Source of the DNA: Azophilus sp965221755
Lineage (GTDB): Bacteria > Pseudomonadota > Gammaproteobacteria > Pseudomonadales > Azotimanducaceae
Reading direction: 5' to 3'
DNA length: 64,000 nucleotides
NCBI GenBank assembly: GCA_965221755.1
Contig: OZ244921.1
Location: forward strand, 1,426,001-1,490,000
Shown here: in pieces, positions 34,786 through 44,064 of the stretch
Position numbering within the stretch: the first letter of the stretch is position 1
Layout: each line of letters begins with the position of its first letter
The notes under the pieces: model-generated
Seen by the model: only the letters and a program-made list of their open reading frames with translations
What the model was told of the DNA's origin: nothing
Database searches by the model: none
Position numbers and translations under genes: made by a program

Positions 34786-35766
34786 ATGGCGACGAGGGAC
34801 GACTCAACCACGGTTTGGTTTCATCGCCGCTTCCTGCGCCTGACCGGGGGACACCTCAAGCACGCCCACTACTTCGACCACGTCCGGCGCCTGTCCGGAT
34901 TCGAGCCGCGCATCAGCTTCACCGCCGAACCCGGCGCATCGCTCCATCCCGACCAACGCCGTTTGTGGCCTCCCCGAAAGGGAGCGTGCGCCGACAGTTG
35001 GCAGCCCGGCCGCCGCGACGTCCTGTTTCTGGCCGGATTGGATTGGCGCTACCTCATCGACAACGGCCTCGATGCCCTGCCCAATCCGCGCATCAATTTG
35101 ATTCAGGGCTTTCATGCTCGCAGAAGCGCTGAGCTGTCCAGCTACCTGAAGCAGAGGGCAGTGCGCATCTGCGTCAGCGAGGAGGTGGCGCAGGCACTGC
35201 GCGAAGCCGGCCAAGTCAACGGCCCGGTGTTCACCATCGTCAACGGCATGCGCCTAACGCCCGCGGCCGCCCTGCACCGCCTCGCAGCCGATTTACTGCC
35301 GCGCCGGCGCCGCTCCGTCATCGTGGTCGGCTACAAGCGCCCGGACTTGGCCAACGCCTTGTCGGAATGCCTAACTGACGCCAAAGTGCCCCATCACCTG
35401 CTGCTGGACTTCCTGCCCCGTGAGCAATTCCTTGCCGCCTTGGCAGGCGCGGAGGTGACCGTCTGCCTCCCCAACCCGGAGGAGGGTTTCTACCTGCCCG
35501 CTTTGGAGGCAATGGCCTGCGGCAGCGTCTTGGTGACCTTGGACTGCATCGGCAATCGGAGCTTCTGCCAGAACCGCCAAAACTGCCTGATCGCCACCGA
35601 GGAACCCAATACCCTGACCGCCGCCACGATCCACGCCCTGACGCTCTATCCCGAAGCCCGCAAAGCGTTGCGTCGGTGCGCCGACGAAACCGTCCGCAAG
35701 CACAGCCTGGCTGGGGAGAGGCAGCGCTTCCATGAGATTCTCAGGAATATTCAACGAATGTGGTGA
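34786..35766 (+). CDS. Glycosyltransferase, family 4-like
   Basis: A 326-residue GT-B enzyme. The donor half contains SVIVVGYKRPD, a CLPNPEEGFYLPALEAMACG motif (acidic pair of GT4 donor sites) and VLVTLDCIGNRSFCQ. The N-terminal half is short. Probably it adds a sugar to a surface glycan. It starts 32 bases after the ATPase gene. Its end converges on the next glycosyltransferase gene. Confidence 0.75.
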   Translation: MATRDDSTTVWFHRRFLRLTGGHLKHAHYFDHVRRLSGFEPRISFTAEPGASLHPDQRRLWPPRKGACADSWQPGRRDVLFLAGLDWRYLIDNGLDALPNPRINLIQGFHARRSAELSSYLKQRAVRICVSEEVAQALREAGQVNGPVFTIVNGMRLTPAAALHRLAADLLPRRRRSVIVVGYKRPDLANALSECLTDAKVPHHLLLDFLPREQFLAALAGAEVTVCLPNPEEGFYLPALEAMACGSVLVTLDCIGNRSFCQNRQNCLIATEEPNTLTAATIHALTLYPEARKALRRCADETVRKHSLAGERQRFHEILRNIQRMW

Positions 35767-35804
35767 ACGGCTCTCGAGGCCGGTCCATGCAATCACCTTG
35801 AGCG

Positions 35805-37826
35805 CTAAACGGCCAATCGCAGGTACTTCTCCGCCAGCCGGTCGGCATGAAACCGGGTGACGCATTCCTCACGCGCCAAGGCCGCTTGACGCGCTCTCAA
35901 TTCCGCGTCGTTGGACAGCATCGCTATGTTCGCGGCCCACTCCTCCTCCGAATGCGCCAACAGCCCGTTCTCACCATGTCGGATCAGTTCGTCGTATGTT
36001 GGATTGGCCGCTGCGATGGACGGGACGCCGACCAGGGCCGCCTCAAAGTACTTCAGCGGACTCTTGGCATCGCAGAAGGGGCTGGCCTGCAGCGGGATCA
36101 GATTGATGTCGAAACGCGCCAGTTCGTAGGCGAGGTTGACATGTTCAACCAGCGGGCGCCGCTCCACTTGCGAATCGGGCAGCAGACCCTCGTAAGGCGC
36201 TAGATCCAAGCTGCCTATCAAGGTAAAGACTAGGTTCGGCTGCTGATTAAGCGCCTCCGCAAGAGGTTGAACCACGGTTGCGAAGTCCGCTTCATGGGTG
36301 GCGGTGCCGCTGGCGTAGCCTAGGCGGAGGCCATCATTGGTGGAGAAGTGACGTGAGGACCGCCACAGGTCAGACAGCGCCAACAGCTCCGCGCCGAAGC
36401 CGTTTTCGATTACGCGCACTTGCCGGTTGATGCGGCGGGCCTGCTCAGCCAGCGCCTGCGTGGGCGTTAGGCAAAAGTCCGCCGCCGCCATAAGGCGCCG
36501 GTGTCCTCGGGCGCTTTCAAGCCAAGCGTCCTGCTCCGCCTTCGGCAGTCTGGCAATGAAGTGAATGCCGCCTTCACGCATGATTTCGGCGTCGAAAATC
36601 AAGTCGTCGATGTCGTAGCCAATGGGCACTCCAAATGTTCGGCATTGGTGAATGAGCGCGTCGATGGCCTCACTCTCACCACATCGATGCAGGATGACGC
36701 AGCGCGCTTTGATGCTTTTCAAGTCGAAGCGCCTCAGCTTTTTCGCTGACATCCAGCAAGCGGGGACGCCAAGGCGTCGCAAGCCGTCGATCGGATTCCC
36801 CACCCGGTAGAGATGGCTGCGCGCAGCGGGATTGCCGGAAATGAAGAGGAACGGCGGATCGCCAAGCCGCGGCCTACGGCTGCGCCGAACTCGATCCGCA
36901 GTCTTTCGCAGGGGTGAGACGTTGGGAAACCGAGGCGCGTACTCGCACAAGCTGACAAATCGCTGCAGCCGCGCCGAGTGGAACAGATTGACGTCGTGGA
37001 AAGCATCGAACGTTTGGTGTGCTGCCGGCACCCGCGCCTGCAGTTGCTCCCAAGCCGCTTCCAAACAGTCTCCAGCGCCTTCGTCCTCACCTTGCGCACT
37101 CAAGGCTTGATAGATGCGCTCAAGCACTCGGTCGCGGTCGGACAGCAGCGGCTCAGCCACACTTGGCGTCGTCGGCAATCCGGGTGCGTCGAGTCCTGGC
37201 AGCGGACGACCCAACGCCTGTTCAAGCGCCAAGAGCAGGCGGCCAATGCCCTCCTGCGACGACTTTGCGAACTCATGGCAAGCCAACACCAACCGCCGCT
37301 CGCCGCGCGTCCAACGCTCAAGTTCCAGATTGCAATGCAGCCACAGCAGATCAAAGTGAGCGGGGCAGTTGATGGAGGGCGATTCGGCATCTCTCAAAGT
37401 GCCGAAGGACAACGCTTGGAAGGCTGCATCCGCCCGACTGAGAACCTGCACGATCACAACCGGCTCGAAACGCGCCTTGATTTCTTTCAGCCATAGCGGC
37501 CCTAATCGGGCCAAGGCCATGTTCTGGAGCAGGACATCGCCGCCCGCATCCGCCACCTGATCGAGCAACGTGCCGATTTCAGTTTGCGCATCGAGAGCCA
37601 TCGAGCTTGAGAAACAGTCATCCGGGAGCGGTTCGGGACTCCACCAACGGCAGCCGAAAGCGGAAAGCAAAGCCCCGCTAATTTGTGAAGCAGCGTCCAG
37701 CAGGTGGCAAGGCGGCGCTCGGAACCCCGAGTCAACAAGCCCTTCGGTTAGCCAATCCCATAATTCGCGGGCACCGGATCCGCCAGCCCCGGTGACCACT
37801 GCGCAAGCTGATCGAGCAACCGCCAA
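35805..37826 (-). CDS. Sulfotransferase-like / GT4 fusion glycosyltransferase
   Basis: A 673-residue protein. Residues ~8-230 look like a degenerate sulfotransferase (CAVVTGAGGSGARELW as the phosphate loop). Residues ~320-670 form a GT-B glycosyltransferase with GYDIDDLIFD, TPTQALAEQARRIN, GTATHEADF, FDINLIPLQ, AKSPLKYFEAALVGVP and YDELIRHGENGLLA. This C-terminal set is typical of polysaccharide biosynthesis transferases. The start region lies back to back with the AAA/STAND locus. Confidence 0.8.
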   Translation of the reverse strand: MAVARSACAVVTGAGGSGARELWDWLTEGLVDSGFRAPPCHLLDAASQISGALLSAFGCRWWSPEPLPDDCFSSSMALDAQTEIGTLLDQVADAGGDVLLQNMALARLGPLWLKEIKARFEPVVIVQVLSRADAAFQALSFGTLRDAESPSINCPAHFDLLWLHCNLELERWTRGERRLVLACHEFAKSSQEGIGRLLLALEQALGRPLPGLDAPGLPTTPSVAEPLLSDRDRVLERIYQALSAQGEDEGAGDCLEAAWEQLQARVPAAHQTFDAFHDVNLFHSARLQRFVSLCEYAPRFPNVSPLRKTADRVRRSRRPRLGDPPFLFISGNPAARSHLYRVGNPIDGLRRLGVPACWMSAKKLRRFDLKSIKARCVILHRCGESEAIDALIHQCRTFGVPIGYDIDDLIFDAEIMREGGIHFIARLPKAEQDAWLESARGHRRLMAAADFCLTPTQALAEQARRINRQVRVIENGFGAELLALSDLWRSSRHFSTNDGLRLGYASGTATHEADFATVVQPLAEALNQQPNLVFTLIGSLDLAPYEGLLPDSQVERRPLVEHVNLAYELARFDINLIPLQASPFCDAKSPLKYFEAALVGVPSIAAANPTYDELIRHGENGLLAHSEEEWAANIAMLSNDAELRARQAALAREECVTRFHADRLAEKYLRLAV

Positions 37827-37850
37827 AGTCTTATGCCTCTATCCGGTCAT

Positions 37851-37866
37851 TGAACAAAATTGTTCA
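37851..37866. promoter_or_regulatory. Inverted repeat operator before the AAA/STAND unit
   Basis: TGAACAA, two A bases, TTGTTCA form a perfect 7-bp inverted repeat 18 bases before the ATG at 37885. The surrounding stretch (TTGTTCAGTATTGTACTTTAAT) is AT-rich and promoter-like in an otherwise GC-rich region. It is a likely operator for the two-gene unit. Confidence 0.5.
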
Positions 37867-37884
37867 GTATTGTACTTTAATCGC

Positions 37885-39135
37885 ATGCAAAGCTTTCAAC
37901 GCTCCCAGGTTGACACGCTGGTCAGCCGACTCAACGAACAACCGCACCGCATCATCGCCGTCTTCGGCCCCCGCCAGACTGGCAAGACCAGACTCGTTCG
38001 TCAGGTACTTCACCGCACTGGGCGCCACCCGCTCTACTACACGTTAGACCAGATGGATGCTGCGGAGCCAGGGGATTTGGCCTTTGCCGGACAGACATTG
38101 CGGATGCCCAAGATGCCGGATGCGGAGTGGCTCGTCAGGACTTGGCAGCATGCCCGCCAAGAGGCGGAGCGCCACCCTCACGGAGCCGTGCTTGCGCTCG
38201 ACGAAATACAGACGCTCCCGCAGTGGTCCTCCACGGTCAAAGGCCTTTGGGATGCCGACCGCGCCGTTGGCCGCAACCTGCATGTCATCATCCTTGGCTC
38301 CGCGCCCCTGCTCATCCAGTCTGGATTGACGGAGAGTCTGGCCGGCCGTTTCGAGCCAATCGACGTCCGCCACTGGTCTTATCAGGAGATGGCGGACGCG
38401 TTCAACTTCGACTTGGCGGAGTACATCTACTTCGGCGGCTATCCCGGCGGCGCGCATCTCATCCGCGAGGAGGAGCGCTGGCGCAACTACATTCTCAACG
38501 CTCTGATCACGCCAAACATCGAAAGGGACATCGTGGCCATGACGAAGGTCGAAAAGCCTGCCCTGCTCAAGCAGCTTTTCGAACTTGGCGCGGACTATTC
38601 CGGACAAATCCTCTCCTACAGCAAGATGCGCGGGCAGCTTGAAGACGCGGGCAACGCCACCACGCTGGCGCGGTACCTGGACCTGCTTGCCACGGCTGGC
38701 CTCATCTCCGGCCTCACCAGATACTCAACCTCATCCCATCAAGTGCGCGCCTCCAGCCCGAAGCTCAATGTCCTCAACACCGCCCTGGCGACCGCCAAAT
38801 CCGGCTACACCTTTACCCAAGCGCAAGCGGACCGCACGTTCTGGGGCCGCCTCGTCGAAAGCGCTGTTGGTGCCCATATCCTCAACTCAGCCCCGAACAA
38901 CGTGCATGCCCACTACTGGCGGCAGAACCATCTTGAGGTGGACTTCGTCCTCAGCCGCGGGCCGTTGACGATAGCGATCGAAGTCAAGAGCGGCCGCAGA
39001 CGACCATTGCCGGGCATGGATGCCTTTTCACGCCAGTTCAAACCACACCGCACGATACTCATCGGCGACGGCGGCACGCCATTGGATGACTTCCTGACCT
39101 CACATCTCGACCGGTGGTTCGACAAATACCCATGA
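37885..39135 (+). CDS. AAA_14 / DUF4143 ATPase
   Basis: A 416-residue protein of the widespread AAA_14-DUF4143 group. Walker A is GPRQTGKT (28-35), Walker B VLALDEIQTLP (~104-112), sensor ILGSAPLLIQ, and YFGGYPGG is the usual junction. The C-terminal DUF4143 domain has a nuclease-like strand pair EVDFVLSRG and IAIEVKSGRR (~349-370) of the PD-(D/E)xK type. Its stop overlaps the start of the giant NTPase gene (ATGA), so the two are coupled. Function of the family is not settled; here a helper or sensor role is inferred. Confidence 0.8.
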   Translation: MQSFQRSQVDTLVSRLNEQPHRIIAVFGPRQTGKTRLVRQVLHRTGRHPLYYTLDQMDAAEPGDLAFAGQTLRMPKMPDAEWLVRTWQHARQEAERHPHGAVLALDEIQTLPQWSSTVKGLWDADRAVGRNLHVIILGSAPLLIQSGLTESLAGRFEPIDVRHWSYQEMADAFNFDLAEYIYFGGYPGGAHLIREEERWRNYILNALITPNIERDIVAMTKVEKPALLKQLFELGADYSGQILSYSKMRGQLEDAGNATTLARYLDLLATAGLISGLTRYSTSSHQVRASSPKLNVLNTALATAKSGYTFTQAQADRTFWGRLVESAVGAHILNSAPNNVHAHYWRQNHLEVDFVLSRGPLTIAIEVKSGRRRPLPGMDAFSRQFKPHRTILIGDGGTPLDDFLTSHLDRWFDKYP

Positions 39136-42100
39136 TCATCGTGCCACGAACATGCACTGAGCTTAGCGACAAGGAAGGAACCGTCGGCTCGCGCCCAACC
39201 TCCGGCAAGCCGCTCTCCGCGTTTCGCGACCTGCCCGCTTACGTTCTGCTGGGCGATCCGGGCATGGGCAAGAGCACGGCCTTTCAAAAAGAGGCGGATG
39301 ATCTCGGCCCGTATGGCATGTTCGTCAGCGCCCGTGACCTAGCGGTCCTTGATGCCGAAAACCATCCGGAATGCAAGGGCAAGACCCTGCTTATCGACGG
39401 CCTGGACGAGATTCGGGTCGGCGCAACCACTCTCCGAACGCCCTTGGATCGTATCCGACGCAACCTCGAAAAGCTTGGCAATCCACCTTTCCGGCTATCG
39501 TGCCGACATGTCGACTGGCTCACCACCGACCAGAAGAGCCTCGCCTCATCCTCGCCCTCGGGCAAGATGACCGTGCTGAACCTCGACCCCCTCGAGGACC
39601 GGCAGGCCACAGCGCTCTTGCAGGCTGATCCCAACGTCCACGACGCTGGCAAGTTCATCAAAGAGGCACGAGACCTTGGCATGGCGGGCCTCCTCCGCAA
39701 CCCGCAGACCCTTCGCCTGCTCGTGCGCGCCGTCCATGCCGGCGCATGGCCCGCCGGGCGCAGAGATGTATTCGACAGGGCTTGCCTCGCGATGGCCGAC
39801 GAGTGCAACGAAGAACACCTTGGCGTGAGAACACTGAAGGATCCGAACCGAATCCTGGATGCCGCAGGCCGCATGTGCGCCGTGCTGCTGGTCTCCGGGG
39901 CATCCGGATATGCCACGTCCGCCGCCAAGGCCGATTCCGACCACCCCTGCATGACCGTTTGCGGACGCCCACGCAATGAATGTCGGGAAGCGGCTTCATC
40001 AAGCTTGTTTCGCTACGTCAGGGAGGGCCTCGCCGAACCCGTCCACCGCCAGATCGCCGAGTACGTCGCTGCTCGGCACATCGCCGAACTCATCTCGCAT
40101 GGGCTTCCCGCGCTGAGGGCACTAGCTCTCATCTGCGGTGCTGATGGCATGGTGGTCTCCCAACTTCGCGGTTTGTCAGCTTGGCTCGCCGTCCACTCGC
40201 CGTGTGCCCGCCACCACCTGATCGAGCGCGATCCGATGGGCGTGGCGCTCTACGGAGACATTCAAGCGTTCTCCGCCGACGAACGCCGCGCTCTATTCGA
40301 CTCGTTGGTCCGTCAACCCCGAAAGCTGGAACCCATCTACCGAACCGCCCCCGCCTTCGCGTCCCTTGGCACTGAGGCCATGAAGCCGGTCCTGGAACAG
40401 AACATACGCACTCCCCCGGACGGCCCCGATGGTCAACTCGTCGCCGATTTCGTGTTGCGGCTCCTTGCGGAGGCGTCCCCACTGGCCGACCTCTCGGACG
40501 TCCTGATGGAGGCGGTGCGCGACAACGGCAGGTGGCCCCGCGTCAGGAATGCCGCGATGAAGGCCCTCATCCACTACAACAGGGATGCTGAAAGCGCAAC
40601 GGGCCTTCTCGGCCTGCTTCGGGACATTCGAGACCGGCACATCGCCGACCCGACGGACGATCTCCTTGGACAACTCCTAGCCGCTCTCTATCCCCAACAC
40701 ATCGCTCCCGATTCGGTTTGGGACTACATCAAGGAATCATCGGAGCTCCACTTCGGGGCGTACATGCGCTTTTGGGTATCGCACCTGCCCTCGGTTTCGT
40801 CCGACGCGGCCATTGCCCGGCTCCTCAACCGCTGCAGAGAACGCCTAGGCGACATGGAGCAGGCAAGCCATTCCACTTTGGCGTCCTGCCTTGCCAAGGT
40901 GCTCCTGCGCGGATTGGAAGTCCACGGCGACAACATTGACACCGCCCGACTCTACGACTGGCTTGATGCCGGCGTTCGCCTGCGCGTGGGCCAACTCGCA
41001 AGCGGCGACCAAGCGACCGGAATACGAAGCTGGATCGAAGCCCGTCAGCACCGGCATCTAGAACTGCTTATGGAGGGAATGCGGCGACTTCCAGACAAGT
41101 TCTGGCACACGCCGTACGAAGCGTTCCAACGGCTTTTCGGCGCTCGCGTTTCTTCGGAGTTTTTCTGGGCATGCACCGCTTCGGCGGAGGCAATGCACGC
41201 AGAGCATCCCCTCCGCGCCGAATCTTTGCTGAGGTTCGCCGTGCAGTCCAGCGACCTTGATCACCAACGAGTTGAAAGCCTGGTTGCGGACAACCCCGAG
41301 CTGACCGCCTTGCTGCAACGCTTACTCAATCCACCACCTGACCCGCCAGAACTCGACAGGCACGGGCAGGAATGGCAGCAAGAGCAGCAGCGCAAGGCAC
41401 GGCGCGAACTGGAGGTCGTGCAAGCAAACGAGGACGCGCTGCGCAGCAACAAGGCGTCCCCAGCGCTACTCCACCGTCTAGCGCAAACGTACTTTGGCGA
41501 CTTCATGCAATTCACGCCCGACTCAGCCACAAGGCGTCTCCAAGAACTCCTCGCACCGCACGACCGCTTGCTCGATGCCGTCCTAACTGGGTTGCGTCTG
41601 GCCCCGCAGCGTCAGGATGTCCCGGACGTTGACGGGATTCTCGAGCAACGCCTGGAGTCCAGGATGCACCCCATGTGTTGGCCATACCTTGCGGGGCTGG
41701 CCGAGGCCGAACGAACGGAAACGCTTAAGGACTCTTGGTGGACTGACGCCCAGATCCGCAGAGCGCTGGCAATCTATTTCGGCTATGCCCACGGAGACTA
41801 CGAACCGTCCTGGTACGGACACCTCATTGACAAGCACCCGGCAGCCGTTGCGGAAGTTCAAATCCAGTTAACGGGCGCTTTGTTCCGGAAGGGCGCAGAC
41901 ATTGGCAACACAAACCTCTGGCATCTGGCCTTCGACCGCCAGCACGCCACCGTCGCAAGGCACGCGAGCCTGCCGTTGCTCCGGGCGTTTCCCGTCCGTG
42001 CCAAGGGGCGCCTCCTCGACACACTCGAATACCTGCTGCTCGCCGCGCTTCAACACGCGGACCAAACCGAGTTCGAACAGCTGGTCGCTCGCAAACTCAA

Positions 42101-43142
42101 AAGCAAGAGCATGCCCCCCCGTCAGCGCGGTCGTTGGCTAGCCGCAGGCTGCACAATCGCGACCGGCAAGTTCACAACTTCCGCCCAGGAATTTCTTTGT
42201 GGCGGGCGCCGGCAAGCGCGTACGCTGCACTTCGCCAGCTTCTTCTGCCCGCAGGAGCGCAGCGTCTTTCCGGTGGAGCGCGAGGGCACCGAACTGGCCG
42301 CGTTCCTCGTCCGTTTTGTGGGCCGAATCGTCGATCCGAACGAATTGAGTGAAGGCTTGGTGACGCCCGCAATGGAAGCGTCCACGCTAGTCAGTCACTG
42401 CATCCGCCTTTTAGCGCGCGACCCGAGCGGCAGCGCCCCCGACGCTCTGGCTGATCTCGTCAAAGACCCGGAGCTCTCGCACTGGCAGCACACCTTGTCC
42501 CGCGCTGCGGATGATCAGCGCGTAAATCGGCGGGATCACGAGTACGTCCATCCAACCGCCGAAGAGGCGACCGAGACGCTTCAAGGTGGCCGGCCAGCCA
42601 GCTCCGCGGACCTCACCGCCCTAGTGCTGGACCGCTTGAAGATCCTGGCCCGTGGGATGCGATCCGGGAGTGCCGACGGCTGGAAGGAATTCTGGAACGA
42701 ATCCGGCCATAGCCGACTGACCAATCCCAAACCTGAAAAGTCCTGCACGCAAGCGCTTGTGCGTGGGCTTCGTCGCATCTGCCCCGAGCACATGCGCATC
42801 GAACCTGAGGTGACCCATCCGGCTGACGCGAGACCCGACATCAGCGTCTCCTGTGGCGACTTCCGAATCCCCATCGAGGTGAAGCGAAACGACAACCGAC
42901 ACCTGTGGCGTACCGTCAAGTCCCAGCTCACTGCCAAGTACACCATCGACCCCGTCACGAACGGCTATGGCATTTACGTCGTTCTATGGTTCGGCCCCGA
43001 GCGCACGCAACGCTCACCGGCTGGCAAGCGACCCTCTGCGCCCGCAGAACTGCAAAAGCAATTGGACGCGGCTCTTGCCGATCACGAGCGCCAAACCGTT
43101 CATGTCAGGGTGATCGACGTCGCCGCGCCATACGCCCGATAG
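39132..43142 (+). CDS. Giant STAND/NACHT-like NTPase with C-terminal PD-(D/E)xK nuclease
   Basis: A 1336-residue protein. Near the N-terminus, GDPGMGKST (41-49) and LLIDGLDEIR (86-95) are NACHT-type Walker A and B motifs. LLRNPQTLRLL and HRQIAEYVAARHI follow, as in NACHT helical domains. Residues ~350-1180 are helical and repeat-like without sure repeats. The C-terminus has RPDISVSCGDFRIPIEVKR (~1234-1252), the D..ExK core of a restriction-type nuclease. The design, sensor-length helical body on an NTPase with a nuclease, matches antiviral STAND proteins in logic, although the effector is C-terminal here. It is translationally coupled to the AAA/DUF4143 gene. Confidence 0.78.
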   Translation: MIIVPRTCTELSDKEGTVGSRPTSGKPLSAFRDLPAYVLLGDPGMGKSTAFQKEADDLGPYGMFVSARDLAVLDAENHPECKGKTLLIDGLDEIRVGATTLRTPLDRIRRNLEKLGNPPFRLSCRHVDWLTTDQKSLASSSPSGKMTVLNLDPLEDRQATALLQADPNVHDAGKFIKEARDLGMAGLLRNPQTLRLLVRAVHAGAWPAGRRDVFDRACLAMADECNEEHLGVRTLKDPNRILDAAGRMCAVLLVSGASGYATSAAKADSDHPCMTVCGRPRNECREAASSSLFRYVREGLAEPVHRQIAEYVAARHIAELISHGLPALRALALICGADGMVVSQLRGLSAWLAVHSPCARHHLIERDPMGVALYGDIQAFSADERRALFDSLVRQPRKLEPIYRTAPAFASLGTEAMKPVLEQNIRTPPDGPDGQLVADFVLRLLAEASPLADLSDVLMEAVRDNGRWPRVRNAAMKALIHYNRDAESATGLLGLLRDIRDRHIADPTDDLLGQLLAALYPQHIAPDSVWDYIKESSELHFGAYMRFWVSHLPSVSSDAAIARLLNRCRERLGDMEQASHSTLASCLAKVLLRGLEVHGDNIDTARLYDWLDAGVRLRVGQLASGDQATGIRSWIEARQHRHLELLMEGMRRLPDKFWHTPYEAFQRLFGARVSSEFFWACTASAEAMHAEHPLRAESLLRFAVQSSDLDHQRVESLVADNPELTALLQRLLNPPPDPPELDRHGQEWQQEQQRKARRELEVVQANEDALRSNKASPALLHRLAQTYFGDFMQFTPDSATRRLQELLAPHDRLLDAVLTGLRLAPQRQDVPDVDGILEQRLESRMHPMCWPYLAGLAEAERTETLKDSWWTDAQIRRALAIYFGYAHGDYEPSWYGHLIDKHPAAVAEVQIQLTGALFRKGADIGNTNLWHLAFDRQHATVARHASLPLLRAFPVRAKGRLLDTLEYLLLAALQHADQTEFEQLVARKLKSKSMPPRQRGRWLAAGCTIATGKFTTSAQEFLCGGRRQARTLHFASFFCPQERSVFPVEREGTELAAFLVRFVGRIVDPNELSEGLVTPAMEASTLVSHCIRLLARDPSGSAPDALADLVKDPELSHWQHTLSRAADDQRVNRRDHEYVHPTAEEATETLQGGRPASSADLTALVLDRLKILARGMRSGSADGWKEFWNESGHSRLTNPKPEKSCTQALVRGLRRICPEHMRIEPEVTHPADARPDISVSCGDFRIPIEVKRNDNRHLWRTVKSQLTAKYTIDPVTNGYGIYVVLWFGPERTQRSPAGKRPSAPAELQKQLDAALADHERQTVHVRVIDVAAPYAR

Positions 43143-43181
43143 CCGAAAATGACAGCCCATCGCGGCTGTGCTGCACGGGCC

Positions 43182-43212
43182 CAGCAACATTTCGGAACCC
43201 GACCCGCGCAAC
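43182..43212 (+). repeat. Dispersed box, copy D
   Basis: It ends TTCGGAACCCGACCCGCGCA then AC, a variant of the composite repeat box, in the gap after the STAND gene. No hairpin module accompanies it. Confidence 0.5.
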
Positions 43213-43281
43213 GTTAGCGTGACCTTAATCGGCGGCTGATGCAAAATACTGACATTCCCTGTGTGTGAGCCAATTGGGTCA

Positions 43282-44064
43282 ATGAATTTCAAAAATGGGT
43301 TAGCGGGATGGGCCTCGAAACGACGGCGGACCCGTCAATCTGCGCGCTCATTCCTGCTTGAGATTGATCCACTGGAGGCGCTGGCAAGCCGCTTTGCGCC
43401 TTCCTTTGCGGACGCAGCGCCGTTCAAGCATGTGGTCATTGACGACTTTCTGCCGGAACCTCTGGCCAGAACCCTCTTGCGAGATTTCCCCGGTCCTGAG
43501 TCGGCCATCTGGGTGGAACGCAACGCAATCAATCAGCCCGGGAAGTTGGGCATCGCCCATGCCTCGAGACTCCACGGCTTGGCTCCCTCGATCCACGCTG
43601 CTCTGTGCGAGTTCGGAGCTTACCCCTTTGTCAACTTCCTCAGCCGCTTGACCGGAATCAACAAGCTGCTGCCGGATCCCTATCTTCACGGAGGCGGATT
43701 GCACCAGATTCTGAATGGCGGTCATTTGGACGTGCATGCCGACGGCACCCATTTGCGGGCATTGGATCTCTACCGCCGAGTCAACGTGCTCTACTACCTG
43801 AACCCGGGCTGGAGGCCGGAGTATGGCGGCTGCTTGGAATTTTGGGGCGCGGATCGGTCAACCTGCGTGAAGTCGATTGCGCCGCAATTCAACAGGCTGG
43901 TCGTGTTCAACACGGACAAGCAAAGCTATCACGGACATCCCGCACCGCTGCGGGTTCCCAAGAGAGTCACCCGCAAGTCACTAGCCTTCTACTATTACAC
44001 GGCGCAGCCAGCACCAGACGAAGAGTACACCAACGGCGTTGAATGGCTTAGCGGCACCTCATAG
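43282..44064 (+). CDS. 2-oxoglutarate/Fe(II) oxygenase
   Basis: A 260-residue prolyl-hydroxylase-type oxygenase. The iron site is HAD (152-154) in HLDVHADGTH, with the distal histidine in SYHGHP (217 or 219) and lysine/arginine further on. YLNPGWRPEYGGCLEFW is the usual core strand set. It probably hydroxylates a protein or a glycan-linked substrate. ATG 43282 is chosen; GTG 43261 would add seven residues. Its stop overlaps the stop of the convergent sulfotransferase gene. Confidence 0.83.
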   Translation: MNFKNGLAGWASKRRRTRQSARSFLLEIDPLEALASRFAPSFADAAPFKHVVIDDFLPEPLARTLLRDFPGPESAIWVERNAINQPGKLGIAHASRLHGLAPSIHAALCEFGAYPFVNFLSRLTGINKLLPDPYLHGGGLHQILNGGHLDVHADGTHLRALDLYRRVNVLYYLNPGWRPEYGGCLEFWGADRSTCVKSIAPQFNRLVVFNTDKQSYHGHPAPLRVPKRVTRKSLAFYYYTAQPAPDEEYTNGVEWLSGTS

